NCBI RefSeq assembly: GCF_002263495.1
Contig: NZ_CP022753.1
Coordinates: 2,232,001-2,296,000 of the forward strand
From: Nocardiopsis gilva YIM 90087
Lineage (GTDB): Bacteria; Actinomycetota; Actinomycetes; Streptosporangiales; Streptosporangiaceae
DNA length: 64,000 nt
Direction of reading: 5' to 3'
Shown here: positions 11,300 through 19,925 of the stretch, one piece after another
Position numbering within the stretch: the stretch's first letter is position 1
How the letters are laid out: the number at the start of each line of letters is the position of its first letter
The notes under the pieces: generated by a model
Database searches by the model: none
What the model was told of the DNA's origin: nothing
The model's input: the letters and a program-made list of their open reading frames with translations, nothing else
Position numbers and translations under genes: made by a program

Positions 11300-12322
11300 A
11301 TGGGACTGTTCGGCAACCGTAAGAAAGACGCGAAGATCGAGGCGCTCGCGGAGGGCTTCGTCACCACCGGTCTGTGGCAGGACCCGGCGCTGACCGCAGG
11401 CGAGCAAGCGGTGGGCGACGGCTATCTGCAGGCCGGACTGGCACTGCTGCGGGAGTGCCGCTACGACTACGAACAGCGCGTGCGCCGGGTGAGTGCCCTC
11501 GGCGACGCCGCGATCGGGCGCAGCGGCGAGGTCTACGACCTCCTGGCCGACGGGATGCCGGGCGAGGACGCCGCCGACATCCTGCTCTGGCTCGGCTCCA
11601 CGCTGATCAGCGAGGCCTGGGAGATCCGCGGCGGCGGATACGCCGCCACCGTCGGCGAGGACCGCTTCAAGCTCTTCTTCGCCAGCCTCGGGGCCGCCGA
11701 GGAACCGCTGCTGGAGGCGGCGAAGCTGCGGCCCGACGACCCCGTGCCCTGGCACGAGATGCTCGCCTTCGGCATGGGCATGCAGCTCGACCGCGAGCGG
11801 CAGGACCAGATCTGGGCCAACGTCGCCCAACGCGCCCGCTTCCTGGTCGACGCGAACTGGCGCCGCCTGCAGGTGCTGTGCGCGAAGTGGCACGGGTCGC
11901 ACGAGGAGATGTACGCCTTCGCCCGCGAGACCGTCGCCCTCGCGCCCAACGGGCACCCGGTCACCTACCTGCTGCCGCTCGCGCACTTCGAGTACGTCCG
12001 CGGGGTCTATGACGACCTCGTCGAGGACCAGGACCAGCTGTGGGAGTACTCGAAGTTCCAGGTCGACCACTGGTCCGAGCCGGTGGTGGCGGAACTGCGG
12101 ACCGCGGCCGCCAAGTGGTGCACCGCCGCGCCCGGCCCGCACCCGGACGACCTGGCCGCCCACCACCACTTCGGCTGGTGCTTCTTCGAGGCCGAGGCCA
12201 AGGACGCGGCCCGCTGGCACCTCGGGCAGGTGGGCAACCACGTCGCCACCAGCCCGTGGGGATACCGGCGGTCGGCGCGTCGCGAGTTCGCCGAGGCCCT
12301 GGTCGACCTCAAGTTGGCCTGA
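11300..12322 (+). CDS. uncharacterised 340-residue helical-repeat protein (possibly DUF4034-like)
   Basis: A 340-residue soluble protein starting MGLFGNRKKD, with no signal peptide. The body is helical and TPR-like in spacing (AGLALLRECRYDYEQRVRRV, LARETVALAPNG-type segments, AHHHFGWCFFEAEAKDAARW near the C-terminus). It resembles actinobacterial proteins I would tentatively place in DUF4034, but the assignment is weak. The ATG lacks a Shine-Dalgarno; TAATGT (11285-11290) lies 9 nt upstream and may be the -10 of a leaderless transcript. It converges with yaaA, leaving only 11 bp between stops. Function unknown. Confidence 0.7.
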   Translation: MGLFGNRKKDAKIEALAEGFVTTGLWQDPALTAGEQAVGDGYLQAGLALLRECRYDYEQRVRRVSALGDAAIGRSGEVYDLLADGMPGEDAADILLWLGSTLISEAWEIRGGGYAATVGEDRFKLFFASLGAAEEPLLEAAKLRPDDPVPWHEMLAFGMGMQLDRERQDQIWANVAQRARFLVDANWRRLQVLCAKWHGSHEEMYAFARETVALAPNGHPVTYLLPLAHFEYVRGVYDDLVEDQDQLWEYSKFQVDHWSEPVVAELRTAAAKWCTAAPGPHPDDLAAHHHFGWCFFEAEAKDAARWHLGQVGNHVATSPWGYRRSARREFAEALVDLKLA

Positions 12323-12333
12323 GGCGGGTCAGC

Positions 12334-13131
12334 TCACGCGCGAACGACGATGTCGAGCGTGGCCGGGCGCTTCCCGCGCGCGGGCGCGGCGAGCTCGGCG
12401 ACGTGCCCGAGGTCGTTGAGGGCATCGGCCAGCTCCCGGGGCGTGTGTGCGTCCACGCCCTCGGCGAGCAGCGTGTGCGCGATGGCGCCGCGCGTGGCCT
12501 TGGCCATGTGGCTGACGACGGAGCGCTTGGTCACGCCCCCGCTCGTGGTCTCCCGCAGCACCCGCACGGAAACCGCGCTCTCGGTGGCCTCACCCGTGGG
12601 AACGAACGCGGTGGCGTAGGCCGCCGAACGGCAGTCCACGATCAGCCGGCCCTCGGCACGGGCGGCGAGCACTCCGCTCAGCTGCGACTTCCAGAACGTC
12701 CCGAGCGCGCCCAGCGGCGGCAGCTTGATCCCCATCGACAACCGGTAGGGCGGCAGCGGGTCGGTCACCCCGACCGCACCCCACAGCCCGGAGAAGATCA
12801 GCACCGATGCCTGTGTGCGTGCTGCGGCGCCGCTGGCCAGCAGGTCGGGCAGGCGCAGGTGGTCGTAGAGGACCCCGGTGTAGAGGTCGGCCGCGCGCAG
12901 TGTCGGCGCGATCCGCACCTCCAGGTCCCGCTGGACGGTGTCGACCTGCCGCTCCGAGAGCCCCAACACCTCCCGCGCCGCGTCCACCGGACCCGAACAC
13001 ACCCGCTCCAGCGCATCCAGCACCGTCTCACGCGCCTCGGTCACCTCGGCCAGACTCAACGCGGACAGGTCCAACTTCGGACCATCCCCCGCCGTCGCCT
13101 TGCCTTCGGACGGGGGCAGCAGGATCAGCAT
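12334..13131 (-). CDS. yaaA: YaaA (UPF0246) peroxide-stress family protein
   Basis: A 265-residue protein beginning LILLPPSEGKA, the hallmark of the YaaA/UPF0246 family. YaaA lowers intracellular free iron and limits DNA damage during peroxide stress in E. coli, and family structures contain a DNA-binding helix-hairpin-helix. The central FSGLWGAVGVTDPLPPYRLS and later SVVSHMAKATRG motifs are conserved. The ATG at 13131 lies only 9 bp after the vapC stop codon on the same strand, so it is probably read through from the vapBC promoter. I cannot tell whether this is a functional link or only an insertion of vapBC upstream. Confidence 0.9.
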   Translation of the reverse strand: MLILLPPSEGKATAGDGPKLDLSALSLAEVTEARETVLDALERVCSGPVDAAREVLGLSERQVDTVQRDLEVRIAPTLRAADLYTGVLYDHLRLPDLLASGAAARTQASVLIFSGLWGAVGVTDPLPPYRLSMGIKLPPLGALGTFWKSQLSGVLAARAEGRLIVDCRSAAYATAFVPTGEATESAVSVRVLRETTSGGVTKRSVVSHMAKATRGAIAHTLLAEGVDAHTPRELADALNDLGHVAELAAPARGKRPATLDIVVRA

Positions 13132-13140
13132 GCGCTTCTC

Positions 13141-13563
13141 TCACAGGGAACCGGGTTCGGCGACCCATCGGGTGGGTTGGCCGGTACGGCGGGCGATCGT
13201 TTCGAAGTCCTGATCGTAGTGCAGCAGCGTCAACCCTGCGACCTCGGCACATGCGGCCACGAGTAGATCGACAGCCCCTGCGCTGCGGTGCTCGCCGTGC
13301 TGGGTCAGGAGGGCCTGAACCTGCCATGCGCGCGCATTATGGCGCTCGTCGAAGGGTGCGGGTACGAGCATCTCGTTGAGATCTCGCACCATACGTTCTC
13401 GGTCGGCTTTCGACCGCGCGCTATACAAGAACTCCAGCTCTGTCACTGGGCTCACCGCGATGACTCCGGCCTGCATCGCGCGATCCCACTCGATCAGGCT
13501 GTCGGGCTTGGCAAAGAGCCGGGCCAGAGCGCTGGTGTCGATGAGGTACTGCGCCTGGTTCAC
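13141..13563 (-). CDS. vapC: VapC-type PIN-domain RNase toxin
   Basis: A 140-residue PIN-domain protein. The first acidic residue lies in [11 protein letters not shown], a central Glu in [14 protein letters not shown], and the distal acids in [27 protein letters not shown]. This is the metal-binding set expected of a VapC ribonuclease, which typically cleaves tRNA or rRNA and stops growth. The GTG start overlaps the vapB stop by four bases (GTGA at 13560-13563), giving translational coupling. yaaA follows after 9 bp. Confidence 0.9.
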   Translation of the reverse strand: MNQAQYLIDTSALARLFAKPDSLIEWDRAMQAGVIAVSPVTELEFLYSARSKADRERMVRDLNEMLVPAPFDERHNARAWQVQALLTQHGEHRSAGAVDLLVAACAEVAGLTLLHYDQDFETIARRTGQPTRWVAEPGSL

Positions 13564-13775
13564 CGGCGGTAGTTTCGCTTTTCCATGAGCAGGTCGAGGT
13601 CGAATCCTCCCTCGGCAGCGAGTTCACGCATGTCAGCGAGGGCCCGTGCGCGCCTCATCTGCTGTACGACCTCACGCAGAGCCGTGTTGACCGTGTCCTT
13701 CTTGGTCTTGGTGCCCAGGAGTTCAGTGGCCTCGGTCAGGGCATCGTCGTCGATATCGATCAGAACCTTCGTCAT
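13560..13775 (-). CDS. vapB: VapB-type antitoxin
   Basis: A 71-residue protein with an N-terminal ribbon-helix-helix-like segment ([21 protein letters not shown], then [13 protein letters not shown]) and an acidic C-terminal tail ([12 protein letters not shown]) that should occupy the VapC active site. This is the usual VapB layout: DNA-binding and toxin-binding halves. A good AAGGAGG site precedes the ATG. A TATA-type palindrome upstream is the likely operator for autoregulation by the VapBC complex. Confidence 0.88.
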   Translation of the reverse strand: MTKVLIDIDDDALTEATELLGTKTKKDTVNTALREVVQQMRRARALADMRELAAEGGFDLDLLMEKRNYRR

Positions 13776-13804
13776 CCCGCCTCCTTGGTGTCGAGACAGA
13801 GCCG

Positions 13805-13835
13805 CGTATATACGAGCTGAGAGTCAGGATATACG
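13805..13835 (-). promoter_or_regulatory. candidate vapBC operator/promoter
   Basis: The palindrome CGTATATACG (13805-13814) is followed at 13828-13835 by a related half-site GATATACG, 30-60 bp upstream of the vapB start. Paired TATA-rich palindromes are typical VapB/VapBC binding sites that overlap the promoter. The region is clearly AT-richer than its surroundings. Confidence 0.5.
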
Positions 13836-13942
13836 TGTGTCTCGCGGTGTGGGGAAGACGGCGAAGGAACGCGGGCGCCATGCCCAGAGCGTCAGGCGGA
13901 GCGGGATGGGAGGAGAGCCCGCCATGTCGGTGACAAGACATC

Positions 13943-13973
13943 AGCGGCGGCCTCCGTGGTGGAGGCCGCCGCT
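13943..13973 (-). terminator. hairpin terminator of the DUF7455 gene
   Basis: AGCGGCGGCCTCC (13943-13955) and GGAGGCCGCCGCT (13961-13973) form a perfect 13-bp stem with a 5-nt loop, 22 bp beyond the stop codon of the minus-strand gene ending at 13995. Confidence 0.75.
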
Positions 13974-13994
13974 GGACGACTGTCGTCAGATGAC

Positions 13995-14225
13995 TTAACG
14001 CTCGTCCTCGGCCGGAGTGGCCGGTGCCTCGTGGAGGCGACTCGTCTCGTCCTGGATTTCCGAGGCGATCTTTCTGATCGAATCATCGTGCTTGCGCATG
14101 TGGTGCGCGCAGAACAGTAGTTCGCCACCGGAGTTGAGAACCACTCGGACGTACGCCTGCGCTCCGCAGCGGTCGCAGCGGTCTGCAGCGGTCAGGGGCT
14201 GCGTGGGGGCAAGAGTTCCAGTCAC
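13995..14225 (-). CDS. DUF7455-like small zinc-ribbon protein
   Basis: A 76-residue protein with CDRCGAQAYVRV followed by LLFCAHHMRKHD: a CxxC pair plus a distal Cys/His cluster, a likely zinc site. The C-terminal half is a charged helix. This small actinobacterial family is found beside rpoD and parE in many genomes, and I assign it from that context and the motif. Molecular function is not known. It is transcribed away from parE. Confidence 0.8.
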   Translation of the reverse strand: MTGTLAPTQPLTAADRCDRCGAQAYVRVVLNSGGELLFCAHHMRKHDDSIRKIASEIQDETSRLHEAPATPAEDER

Positions 14226-14699
14226 TTCGCCTTCCTCAATGCTCGGCGTTAGTCACTCTGGACAACATCTAACCGGACGAAGAGCTTCCCAACCAGCTCC
14301 TGTGTACGCCGACAGCGGAATCGGCCGGTTGTGTGGCGTGCTTCACCCGGTTTGGGGGGTTCTCTCCTTCGAGTTGTACCCGACGACACGCCCAGCTATC
14401 GGGCGGAAGGGGAGCAGCCGGGCCGTGCGGGCCGGAGATGGTAATGTCGCGCGTGGTGTGACCGTGAGAGAACCGGCGCGCCTCACTGCCGTCGGGCGGG
14501 TAGTGAGCCGCACGCGCAGTCACTCTCGGTGGTTTCGCCCCGGGATCGCGGGAGTGGCCAGGGGGTGCCCGGTCCTGTCGCACCCATGAACCAAGCTGGG
14601 CCTACGACCGCCCGCCCTCGTCCGCCCGTGTATGCGCACACTCCCGAGGCCGCGAGCCTGTGCGCGTGCCCCTGTCCTTCGACCGCAGGAGATGTCCAC
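14226..14699. other. divergent intergenic region upstream of parE
   Basis: About 470 bp between the DUF7455 gene and parE. The parE frame stays open back to 14529, but that stretch reads as Pro/Arg-rich non-coding sequence and the well-placed ribosome site is at 14687. No convincing small gene is seen. It presumably contains both divergent promoters, but no clear -35/-10 pair stands out. Confidence 0.4.
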
Positions 14700-16811
14700 G
14701 TGACCGCCCTCACCGCAGCCGTTCATGAACCTGAGGATTACTCCGCACGGCATCTTTCGGTCTTGGAGGGGCTGGAGGCGGTCCGCAAACGCCCCGGCAT
14801 GTACATCGGCTCGACCGACAGCCGTGGTCTGACCCACTGCATGTGGGAGATCATCGACAACTCCGTCGACGAGGCCCTCGCCGGGTCCTGCACCCGCATC
14901 GACGTCGTCCTGCACCGCGACGGATCGGTCGAAGTGCGCGATGACGGCCGCGGTATTCCGGTCGATATCGAGCCCAAATCGGGACTGTCCGGCGTCGAAC
15001 TGGTGATGACGAAGCTGCACGCGGGCGGCAAGTTCGGCAGCGGCTCCTACACCGCGTCCGGCGGCCTGCACGGCGTGGGCGCCTCGGTGGTCAACGCGCT
15101 CTCGGCCCGCCTGGACGTGGAGATCGACCGCAAGGGCCACACCCACGCCATCAGCTTCGGGCGCGGCGTCGCCGGCCGCTTCAACGCCCCCGGCCCCGAC
15201 GCGGACTTCACCCCGGCCCCCGGACTGGAGCTGGAGAAGGTGCGCCGGGTGGCCAAGAAGGTCACCGGCGCCCGCATCCGCTTCTGGCCCGACCGGCAGA
15301 TCTTCCTCAAGGAAGCCGACATCACGCGCGAGTCCCTCCTCGACCGCGCCCGGCAGACCGCCTTCCTCATCCCCGGCCTCACCATCGCGGTGCGCGACGA
15401 GCGCTCCGAGGAGGAGTCGGCCTACGAGGAGGAGTTCCGCTTCGACGGCGGCATCGGCGAGTTCTGCACCTACCTCGCGCCCGACGAGGGCCTCAACGAC
15501 GTCCTGCGCTTCGAGGGCTCCGGCCACTTCACCGAAACCGTGCCGGTGCTCGACGACCTGGGCCACATGGTCCCCACCGACGTCGAGCGGCAGCTGGAGG
15601 TCGACATCGCGCTGCGCTGGGGACGCGGCTACGACACCACCACGCGCTCGTTCGTGAACGTCATCGCCACCCCCAAGGGCGGCACCCACATGGCCGGCTT
15701 CGAGCGGGCGCTGGTGCGGGTCATCAACGACCAGCTGCGCACCACCAAGCTGCTCAAGGCCAACGACGAGGCGGTCACCAAGGAGGACGTGCTCGAAGGC
15801 CTGACCGCCGTGGTCACGGTGCGGCTGCCCGAGCCGCAGTTCGAGGGCCAGACCAAGGAGATCCTGGGCACCTCCGCGGCCTCCCGGATCGTCTCCTCGG
15901 TGGTCGGCAAGGAGCTGCGGCACTTCCTCACCTCCACCAAGCGCGGTGAGAAGCAGCAGGCCCGCGCCGTGCTGGAGAAGGTGGTCAACTCCGCCAAGGC
16001 CCGCCTGGCCGCCCGCCAGCAGCGGGAGACCCAGCGCCGCAAGAACGCCCTGGAGAGCTCGGCGCTCCCGGCCAAGCTGGTCGACTGCCGCAGCGAGGGG
16101 CTGGACCGCAGCGAGCTGTTCATCGTCGAGGGCGACTCCGCCCTGGGCACGGCGAAGCTCGCCCGCGACTCGGAGTTCCAGGCGCTGCTGCCCATCCGCG
16201 GCAAGATCCTCAACGTGCAGAAGTCGTCGGTGGCCGACATGCTCAAGAACGCCGAGTGTGCGGCGATCTTGCAGGTCATCGGTGCCGGTTCGGGGCGGAC
16301 CTTCGACATCGACGCGGCCCGCTACGGGCGCGTCATCCTCATGGCCGACGCCGACGTCGACGGCGCGCACATCCGCTGCCTGCTGCTGACCCTCTTCTAC
16401 CGGTACATGCGGCCGATGCTGGAGGCCGGACGGGTGTTCGCCGCGGTGCCCCCGCTGCACCGGATCGAGCTGACCAACGTGCGCAAGAAGCGCGGGGCCA
16501 AGCCCGAGGACCGCTACATCTACACCTACTCCGACGCCGAACTGCAGCGGAAGCTGCTGGAGCTGGAGAAGAAGGGCCTGAGCTGGAAGGAGCCGGTCCA
16601 GCGGTACAAGGGTCTGGGCGAGATGGACGCCGACCAGCTGGCCGAGACCACCATGGACCCGCGGTTCCGCACGCTGCGCCGCATCCGGGTGGAGGACGCC
16701 GAGGACGCCGCCAAGGTCTTCGGCCTGCTCATGGGCAACGAGGTCGCCCCGCGCCGCGAGTTCATCAGCAAGGGCGCCCAGGAGCTCGACCTCAACCGCA
16801 TCGACACCTGA
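14700..16811 (+). CDS. parE: DNA topoisomerase IV-like subunit B (ParE)
   Basis: A 703-residue type IIA topoisomerase ATPase subunit. The GHKL ATPase domain is at the N-terminus (RPGMYIGST, DDGRGIPVDI, GGLHGVGASVVNAL). The transducer domain follows, and then the TOPRIM domain with EGDSALGTAKLARDSEFQAL and the metal-binding DADVDGAH. The EGDSALGTA sequence, in place of EGDSAGGSA, fits actinobacterial ParE better than GyrB. It should pair with ParC (24104-26581) to decatenate or relax DNA using ATP. The GTG at 14700 follows AGGAGA by 7 nt. It converges with the ABM-domain gene, with a shared bidirectional hairpin between them. Confidence 0.95.
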   Translation: MTALTAAVHEPEDYSARHLSVLEGLEAVRKRPGMYIGSTDSRGLTHCMWEIIDNSVDEALAGSCTRIDVVLHRDGSVEVRDDGRGIPVDIEPKSGLSGVELVMTKLHAGGKFGSGSYTASGGLHGVGASVVNALSARLDVEIDRKGHTHAISFGRGVAGRFNAPGPDADFTPAPGLELEKVRRVAKKVTGARIRFWPDRQIFLKEADITRESLLDRARQTAFLIPGLTIAVRDERSEEESAYEEEFRFDGGIGEFCTYLAPDEGLNDVLRFEGSGHFTETVPVLDDLGHMVPTDVERQLEVDIALRWGRGYDTTTRSFVNVIATPKGGTHMAGFERALVRVINDQLRTTKLLKANDEAVTKEDVLEGLTAVVTVRLPEPQFEGQTKEILGTSAASRIVSSVVGKELRHFLTSTKRGEKQQARAVLEKVVNSAKARLAARQQRETQRRKNALESSALPAKLVDCRSEGLDRSELFIVEGDSALGTAKLARDSEFQALLPIRGKILNVQKSSVADMLKNAECAAILQVIGAGSGRTFDIDAARYGRVILMADADVDGAHIRCLLLTLFYRYMRPMLEAGRVFAAVPPLHRIELTNVRKKRGAKPEDRYIYTYSDAELQRKLLELEKKGLSWKEPVQRYKGLGEMDADQLAETTMDPRFRTLRRIRVEDAEDAAKVFGLLMGNEVAPRREFISKGAQELDLNRIDT

Positions 16812-16821
16812 CCGACCCGGT

Positions 16822-16865
16822 GCGGGGGTGGCCCTGGCGACCTCGGGCGCCGGGGCCACCCCCGC
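16822..16865. terminator. bidirectional terminator between parE and the ABM gene
   Basis: GCGGGGGTGGCCC (16822-16834) and GGGCCACCCCCGC (16853-16865) form a perfect 13-bp stem with an 18-nt loop, between two convergent genes that stop at 16811 and 16867. Confidence 0.8.
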
Positions 16866-16866
16866 G

Positions 16867-17430
16867 TCATCCCAGGTTCGGGTAGAGCCACCGGCGTAGC
16901 AGCTGGCTGAGCAGCGGCATGATCGCGTAGGTGAGCAGCGGGGCCATGACCATCGGCAGCACCAGCGCCCGCAGCGCGACCGGCCAGGGCGCCAGCTCGG
17001 CGGCGAACAGCACATTGAACAGCAGCACGCACGGGTAGACCGCGCAGAACGACACCAGCGACATCTTCCACCGGGGCGGCGGGCGTACCGCCGTGTGCGG
17101 CAGGCTGAACCAGGTCTCCAGGCCGGTGGTGTGCGCCCGGTCGGCGGCCTCCGCGGCGATCCCCTCCACGCGGCGGGTCCACGCGGCGCGCTCGTCGGAG
17201 CGCAGCCAGTCGGTGAGCTGGTCGGCGCTGCTGAAGCGCAGCACCGCGTGGTAGTGCCGTCCCTCGCCCGAGGGGCGCAGCCACGTGACGCCCTGGTGGC
17301 CGGGAAAGCGGGCGGCGGCCGCGTTGATCCCGCGCAGCCAGTCCTCGAACTCGTGCTCGCGGCCCGGCACGACCTTCCAGGTGAACAGGGTGGTGACGGG
17401 CTCGTCGGCGGGAGCGTCCGGCCGCTCCAT
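16867..17430 (-). CDS. ABM-domain protein with two C-terminal membrane segments
   Basis: A 187-residue protein. Residues about 10-100 form an antibiotic-biosynthesis-monooxygenase (ABM) dimeric alpha/beta-barrel-like domain (VTTLFTWKVVPGREHEFEDW, later HYHAVLRFSSADQLTDWL). Residues about 120-187 hold two hydrophobic segments and a short basic tail. This ABM-plus-membrane arrangement is a known actinobacterial family. No catalytic role is established, and ABM domains include both heme-degrading and non-enzymatic members. ATG 17430 follows a GGGAGG site. It lies downstream of the oxidoreductase operon but beyond a strong hairpin. Confidence 0.8.
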   Translation of the reverse strand: MERPDAPADEPVTTLFTWKVVPGREHEFEDWLRGINAAAARFPGHQGVTWLRPSGEGRHYHAVLRFSSADQLTDWLRSDERAAWTRRVEGIAAEAADRAHTTGLETWFSLPHTAVRPPPRWKMSLVSFCAVYPCVLLFNVLFAAELAPWPVALRALVLPMVMAPLLTYAIMPLLSQLLRRWLYPNLG

Positions 17431-17489
17431 GCCGCCGCCTCCCTTCCCGCGCGACACGCGTGCCGGGTGGGTCCCGGTCGCGCAGCCAA

Positions 17490-17536
17490 GGCGCCCGCCA
17501 TGTGCCCCGAGCCGGGCTGGGCACACAGCGGGCGCC
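17490..17536 (-). terminator. long hairpin terminator after the oxidoreductase operon
   Basis: Outer arms GGCGCCCGC (17490-17498) and GCGGGCGCC (17528-17536) enclose inner arms TGTGCCC (17501-17507) and GGGCACA (17519-17525), separated by symmetric CA/CA bulges. The hairpin starts 10 bp after the stop codon of the molybdenum subunit. Confidence 0.8.
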
Positions 17537-17545
17537 GTCCAGTGG

Positions 17546-19792
17546 TCAGATCACGCTCTCGATGGTGATCGGCAGGTCGTGGAAGCGCTGGCCGGTGGCG
17601 TGGAAGACCGCGTTGGCGATGGCCGCCGACACGCCAACCAGGCCGATCTCGCCGGCCCCCTTGACGCCGAGCGGGTTGACCACCCGGTCCTCGACCTCGA
17701 TCATCTCGACATCGACGTCCGGCGCGTCGGCGTTGACCGGGAGCAGGTAGTCGCCCATGCTCGCGTTGCCCCACCGGCCGTACTGCGGCTCCATGTGCGT
17801 GGCTTCGAGCAGCGCCTGCCCCACGCCCCAGAGCATGCCGCCCATCAGCTGGCTGCGCGCGGTCTTGCGGTTGAGCACCCGCCCCGGCGCGAACACGCCC
17901 GTCAGGTGGCGGACCCGGATCAGGCCCAGGTCCGGGTCGACCGCCACCTTGGCGAACTGGGCGCCGAAGGTGGCCATGCCGTGTCCGGTGTCCGGGCCGG
18001 GCGGGTTCCACGACCCCAGCGCCTCCGCGTCGAACATCATGTTGCGCTGCAGCAGCTCGGCGTAGGTCTCGCCGGTGTCCGGCCGGTCGCGCAGCACCAT
18101 CCGCCCGTCGCGCACCACGACGGCGGCCGGGTCGGCGCCGTGCAGTGGTGAGTGCGCGTCCGCCACGGCCTGCGCGATGAGCTGGTCGCGCAGGGCGGTG
18201 GCGGCCGTGTGCACCGCCGCGCTGACCGCGCCGGAGCCCGCGGACCCGACCGCGGCGACGGTGTTGGGCAGCTCGGTGTCGCCGTAGTGGACCGCGACCA
18301 CGTCGGTGGAGACGCCGAGGCCGTCGGCGGCCACCTGCCCCATGATGGTCCCGACCCCGGTGCCGAAGTCCGCGGCACCGCTCTCGATCACGGCGTGGCC
18401 GTCGGCGTAGACCCGGGCCCGCGCCCGCTGCGGGTTCATGGCCAGATAGACCGGGTAGATGGCGCTGGCCATCCCGGTACCGATCAGCCAGTTGCCCTCA
18501 CGTCGCATGCCCGGCCGCGGATCCCGGTCGGCCCAGCCGAAGAGTTCCGCGCCGCGGGCGTAGCACTCCTTGAGCCCCTTGCTGGACCACGGGTTGCCGG
18601 ACTCCGGGTCGACGTCGGCGTGGTTGCGCAGCCGCAGCTCCATCGGGTCGATGTCGAGCTCGTAGGCGAGCTCGTCCATCGCGGTCTCCAACGCGAAGAC
18701 CCCCGACGCCTCGCCCGGCCCCCGCATGAACGTCGGCGTCATGGTGTTGGCCTTGAACAGCCGGTAGACACCCTCGTAGTTGGGGCAGGCGTACACCTGG
18801 GACGCCGCGTTCAGGGACGGCTCCGCCCAGTCGTCGAAGTGCGAGGTCGGCGAGAGCTTGTGGTGGCGCATGGCCGTGAGCGTGCCGTCGCGCCGCGCCC
18901 CCAGGACGACGCGGTGCTCCTGCTCCTCGCGGTGCCCGCACGAGTGGAACATCTGCTCCCGCGTCAGCGCGAGCTTCACCGGCGCCCGCACGTGCTGGGC
19001 GGCGAACGCGGCCAGCGCGGGGTGGTGCCAGATCATCGCCTTGGAGCCGAAGCTTCCGCCGACGTAGTCGCTGATGACGCGGACGTTGGACGGCGGGACG
19101 CCGAGCAGATCGGCCACCGTCAGCCGGGTGGCCGTGGGGCCCTGCGTGGCGTCGTACAGGGTCAGCCGCGCGTCGTCCCAGACGGCCGTCGTCGCCGACG
19201 GCTCGATCGGGTTGTGGTGGTTGGCGGCCAGGTGGAACGTGCGGTCGATGCGCACCTCGGCTTGGCTCAGCCCGGACTCGACGTCGCCGCGCTCGGCTCG
19301 GCCGGGGATGAACCCGCCGAAGATCCGCTCGGCCTCATAGGCCTGGGCGCGCCCCTGCTCGATGGTGGTGATCGCCGGTTCCTCCCGGTAGCCGATCCGG
19401 ACCAGGGTGGCGGCGAACTGGGCGCGTTCGAGCGTGTTGGCGATGACCATCGCCACGGGCTGCCCCGCGTAGTGCACCGTGGCGTCCTGCATCGGGAAGA
19501 AGCTCTGCGCGTGCGCGGTGGTGCCCGCGATCGACGGGATCAGGTGCGGCTCCCCGGCGATCTTGGGCATGTTCAGGTGGCTGAGGACGGCGAAGACGCC
19601 CTCGGCCGCCAGCGCGTCGCTCGCTTCGATGGACGTGACGCTCCCGCTGGGGATCTCCGCGCCGATGAGGACGGCGTGCGCCGTCCCCGACGGCGTGAAC
19701 TCCGCCGAGTACCGGGCGCCGCCGGTGACCTTGGCGCGCGCGTCGACGCGGTCGAGTGGGCGCCCGATCTCCGATCTCGTCGGCGCACTCAT
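17546..19792 (-). CDS. paoC: molybdenum-binding subunit of a PaoC/XdhA-type aldehyde oxidoreductase
   Basis: A 748-residue xanthine-oxidase-family large subunit that binds the molybdenum cofactor and oxidises aldehydes or N-heterocycles. The N-terminal hammerhead domain (RPLDRVDARAKVTGGARY) is followed by the cofactor-binding domains (DYVGGSFGSKAMIW, FMRGPGEASG). The C-terminal GVKGAGEIGLVG contains the catalytic Glu. The protein has the size and layout of E. coli PaoC (YagR). It is the last gene of a paoABC-like operon; the upstream subunits carry the 2Fe-2S and FAD cofactors. The start ATG overlaps the stop of a 35-codon mini-frame (19789-19896). No XdhC/PaoD insertion chaperone is adjacent. 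Confidence 0.92.
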   Translation of the reverse strand: MSAPTRSEIGRPLDRVDARAKVTGGARYSAEFTPSGTAHAVLIGAEIPSGSVTSIEASDALAAEGVFAVLSHLNMPKIAGEPHLIPSIAGTTAHAQSFFPMQDATVHYAGQPVAMVIANTLERAQFAATLVRIGYREEPAITTIEQGRAQAYEAERIFGGFIPGRAERGDVESGLSQAEVRIDRTFHLAANHHNPIEPSATTAVWDDARLTLYDATQGPTATRLTVADLLGVPPSNVRVISDYVGGSFGSKAMIWHHPALAAFAAQHVRAPVKLALTREQMFHSCGHREEQEHRVVLGARRDGTLTAMRHHKLSPTSHFDDWAEPSLNAASQVYACPNYEGVYRLFKANTMTPTFMRGPGEASGVFALETAMDELAYELDIDPMELRLRNHADVDPESGNPWSSKGLKECYARGAELFGWADRDPRPGMRREGNWLIGTGMASAIYPVYLAMNPQRARARVYADGHAVIESGAADFGTGVGTIMGQVAADGLGVSTDVVAVHYGDTELPNTVAAVGSAGSGAVSAAVHTAATALRDQLIAQAVADAHSPLHGADPAAVVVRDGRMVLRDRPDTGETYAELLQRNMMFDAEALGSWNPPGPDTGHGMATFGAQFAKVAVDPDLGLIRVRHLTGVFAPGRVLNRKTARSQLMGGMLWGVGQALLEATHMEPQYGRWGNASMGDYLLPVNADAPDVDVEMIEVEDRVVNPLGVKGAGEIGLVGVSAAIANAVFHATGQRFHDLPITIESVI

Positions 19793-19896
19793 GGTGTACC
19801 TCCTTCGCGCTCAGGCTCCTCGCACGCTCCGCCGCCCGAGCCATCGGGCCTGCGGCCGGTCAGCACCGACGCCTCCGCCTGCTCGATCGCCTTCAC
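19789..19896 (-). CDS. 35-codon mini-ORF between the FAD and molybdenum subunit genes
   Basis: A GTG at 19896 overlaps the paoB stop (GTGA) and opens a 35-residue frame (VKAIEQAEASVLTGRRPDG, then a Gly-rich turn) ending EEPEREGGTP, whose TGA overlaps the ATG of the molybdenum subunit (ATGA). Its tail and ribosome site repeat the 3' end of paoB almost exactly. It may be a bridging leader that keeps ribosomes moving into paoC after a local duplication; a real peptide function is unproven. Confidence 0.4.
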   Translation of the reverse strand: MKAIEQAEASVLTGRRPDGSGGGACEEPEREGGTP

Positions 19897-19925
19897 GTCG
19901 TACCTCCTTGGCGCTCAGGCTCCTC
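19796..19925 (-). repeat. 26-bp direct repeat carrying a ribosome site
   Basis: Two copies at 19796-19821 and 19900-19925 match at 25 of 26 positions and lie 104 bp apart. On the minus strand each encodes EEPER(Q/E)GG and contains the AAGGAGG site that precedes the next start codon. The copies flank the mini-ORF and look like a tandem duplication of the paoB 3' end. Confidence 0.7.

Noticed and set aside
14520-18011. 1163-residue minus-strand open frame across parE
   Set aside because: It is an antisense shadow of parE and the ABM gene. Third codon positions do not follow GC bias and the product has no recognisable fold; such frames are common in this GC-rich DNA.
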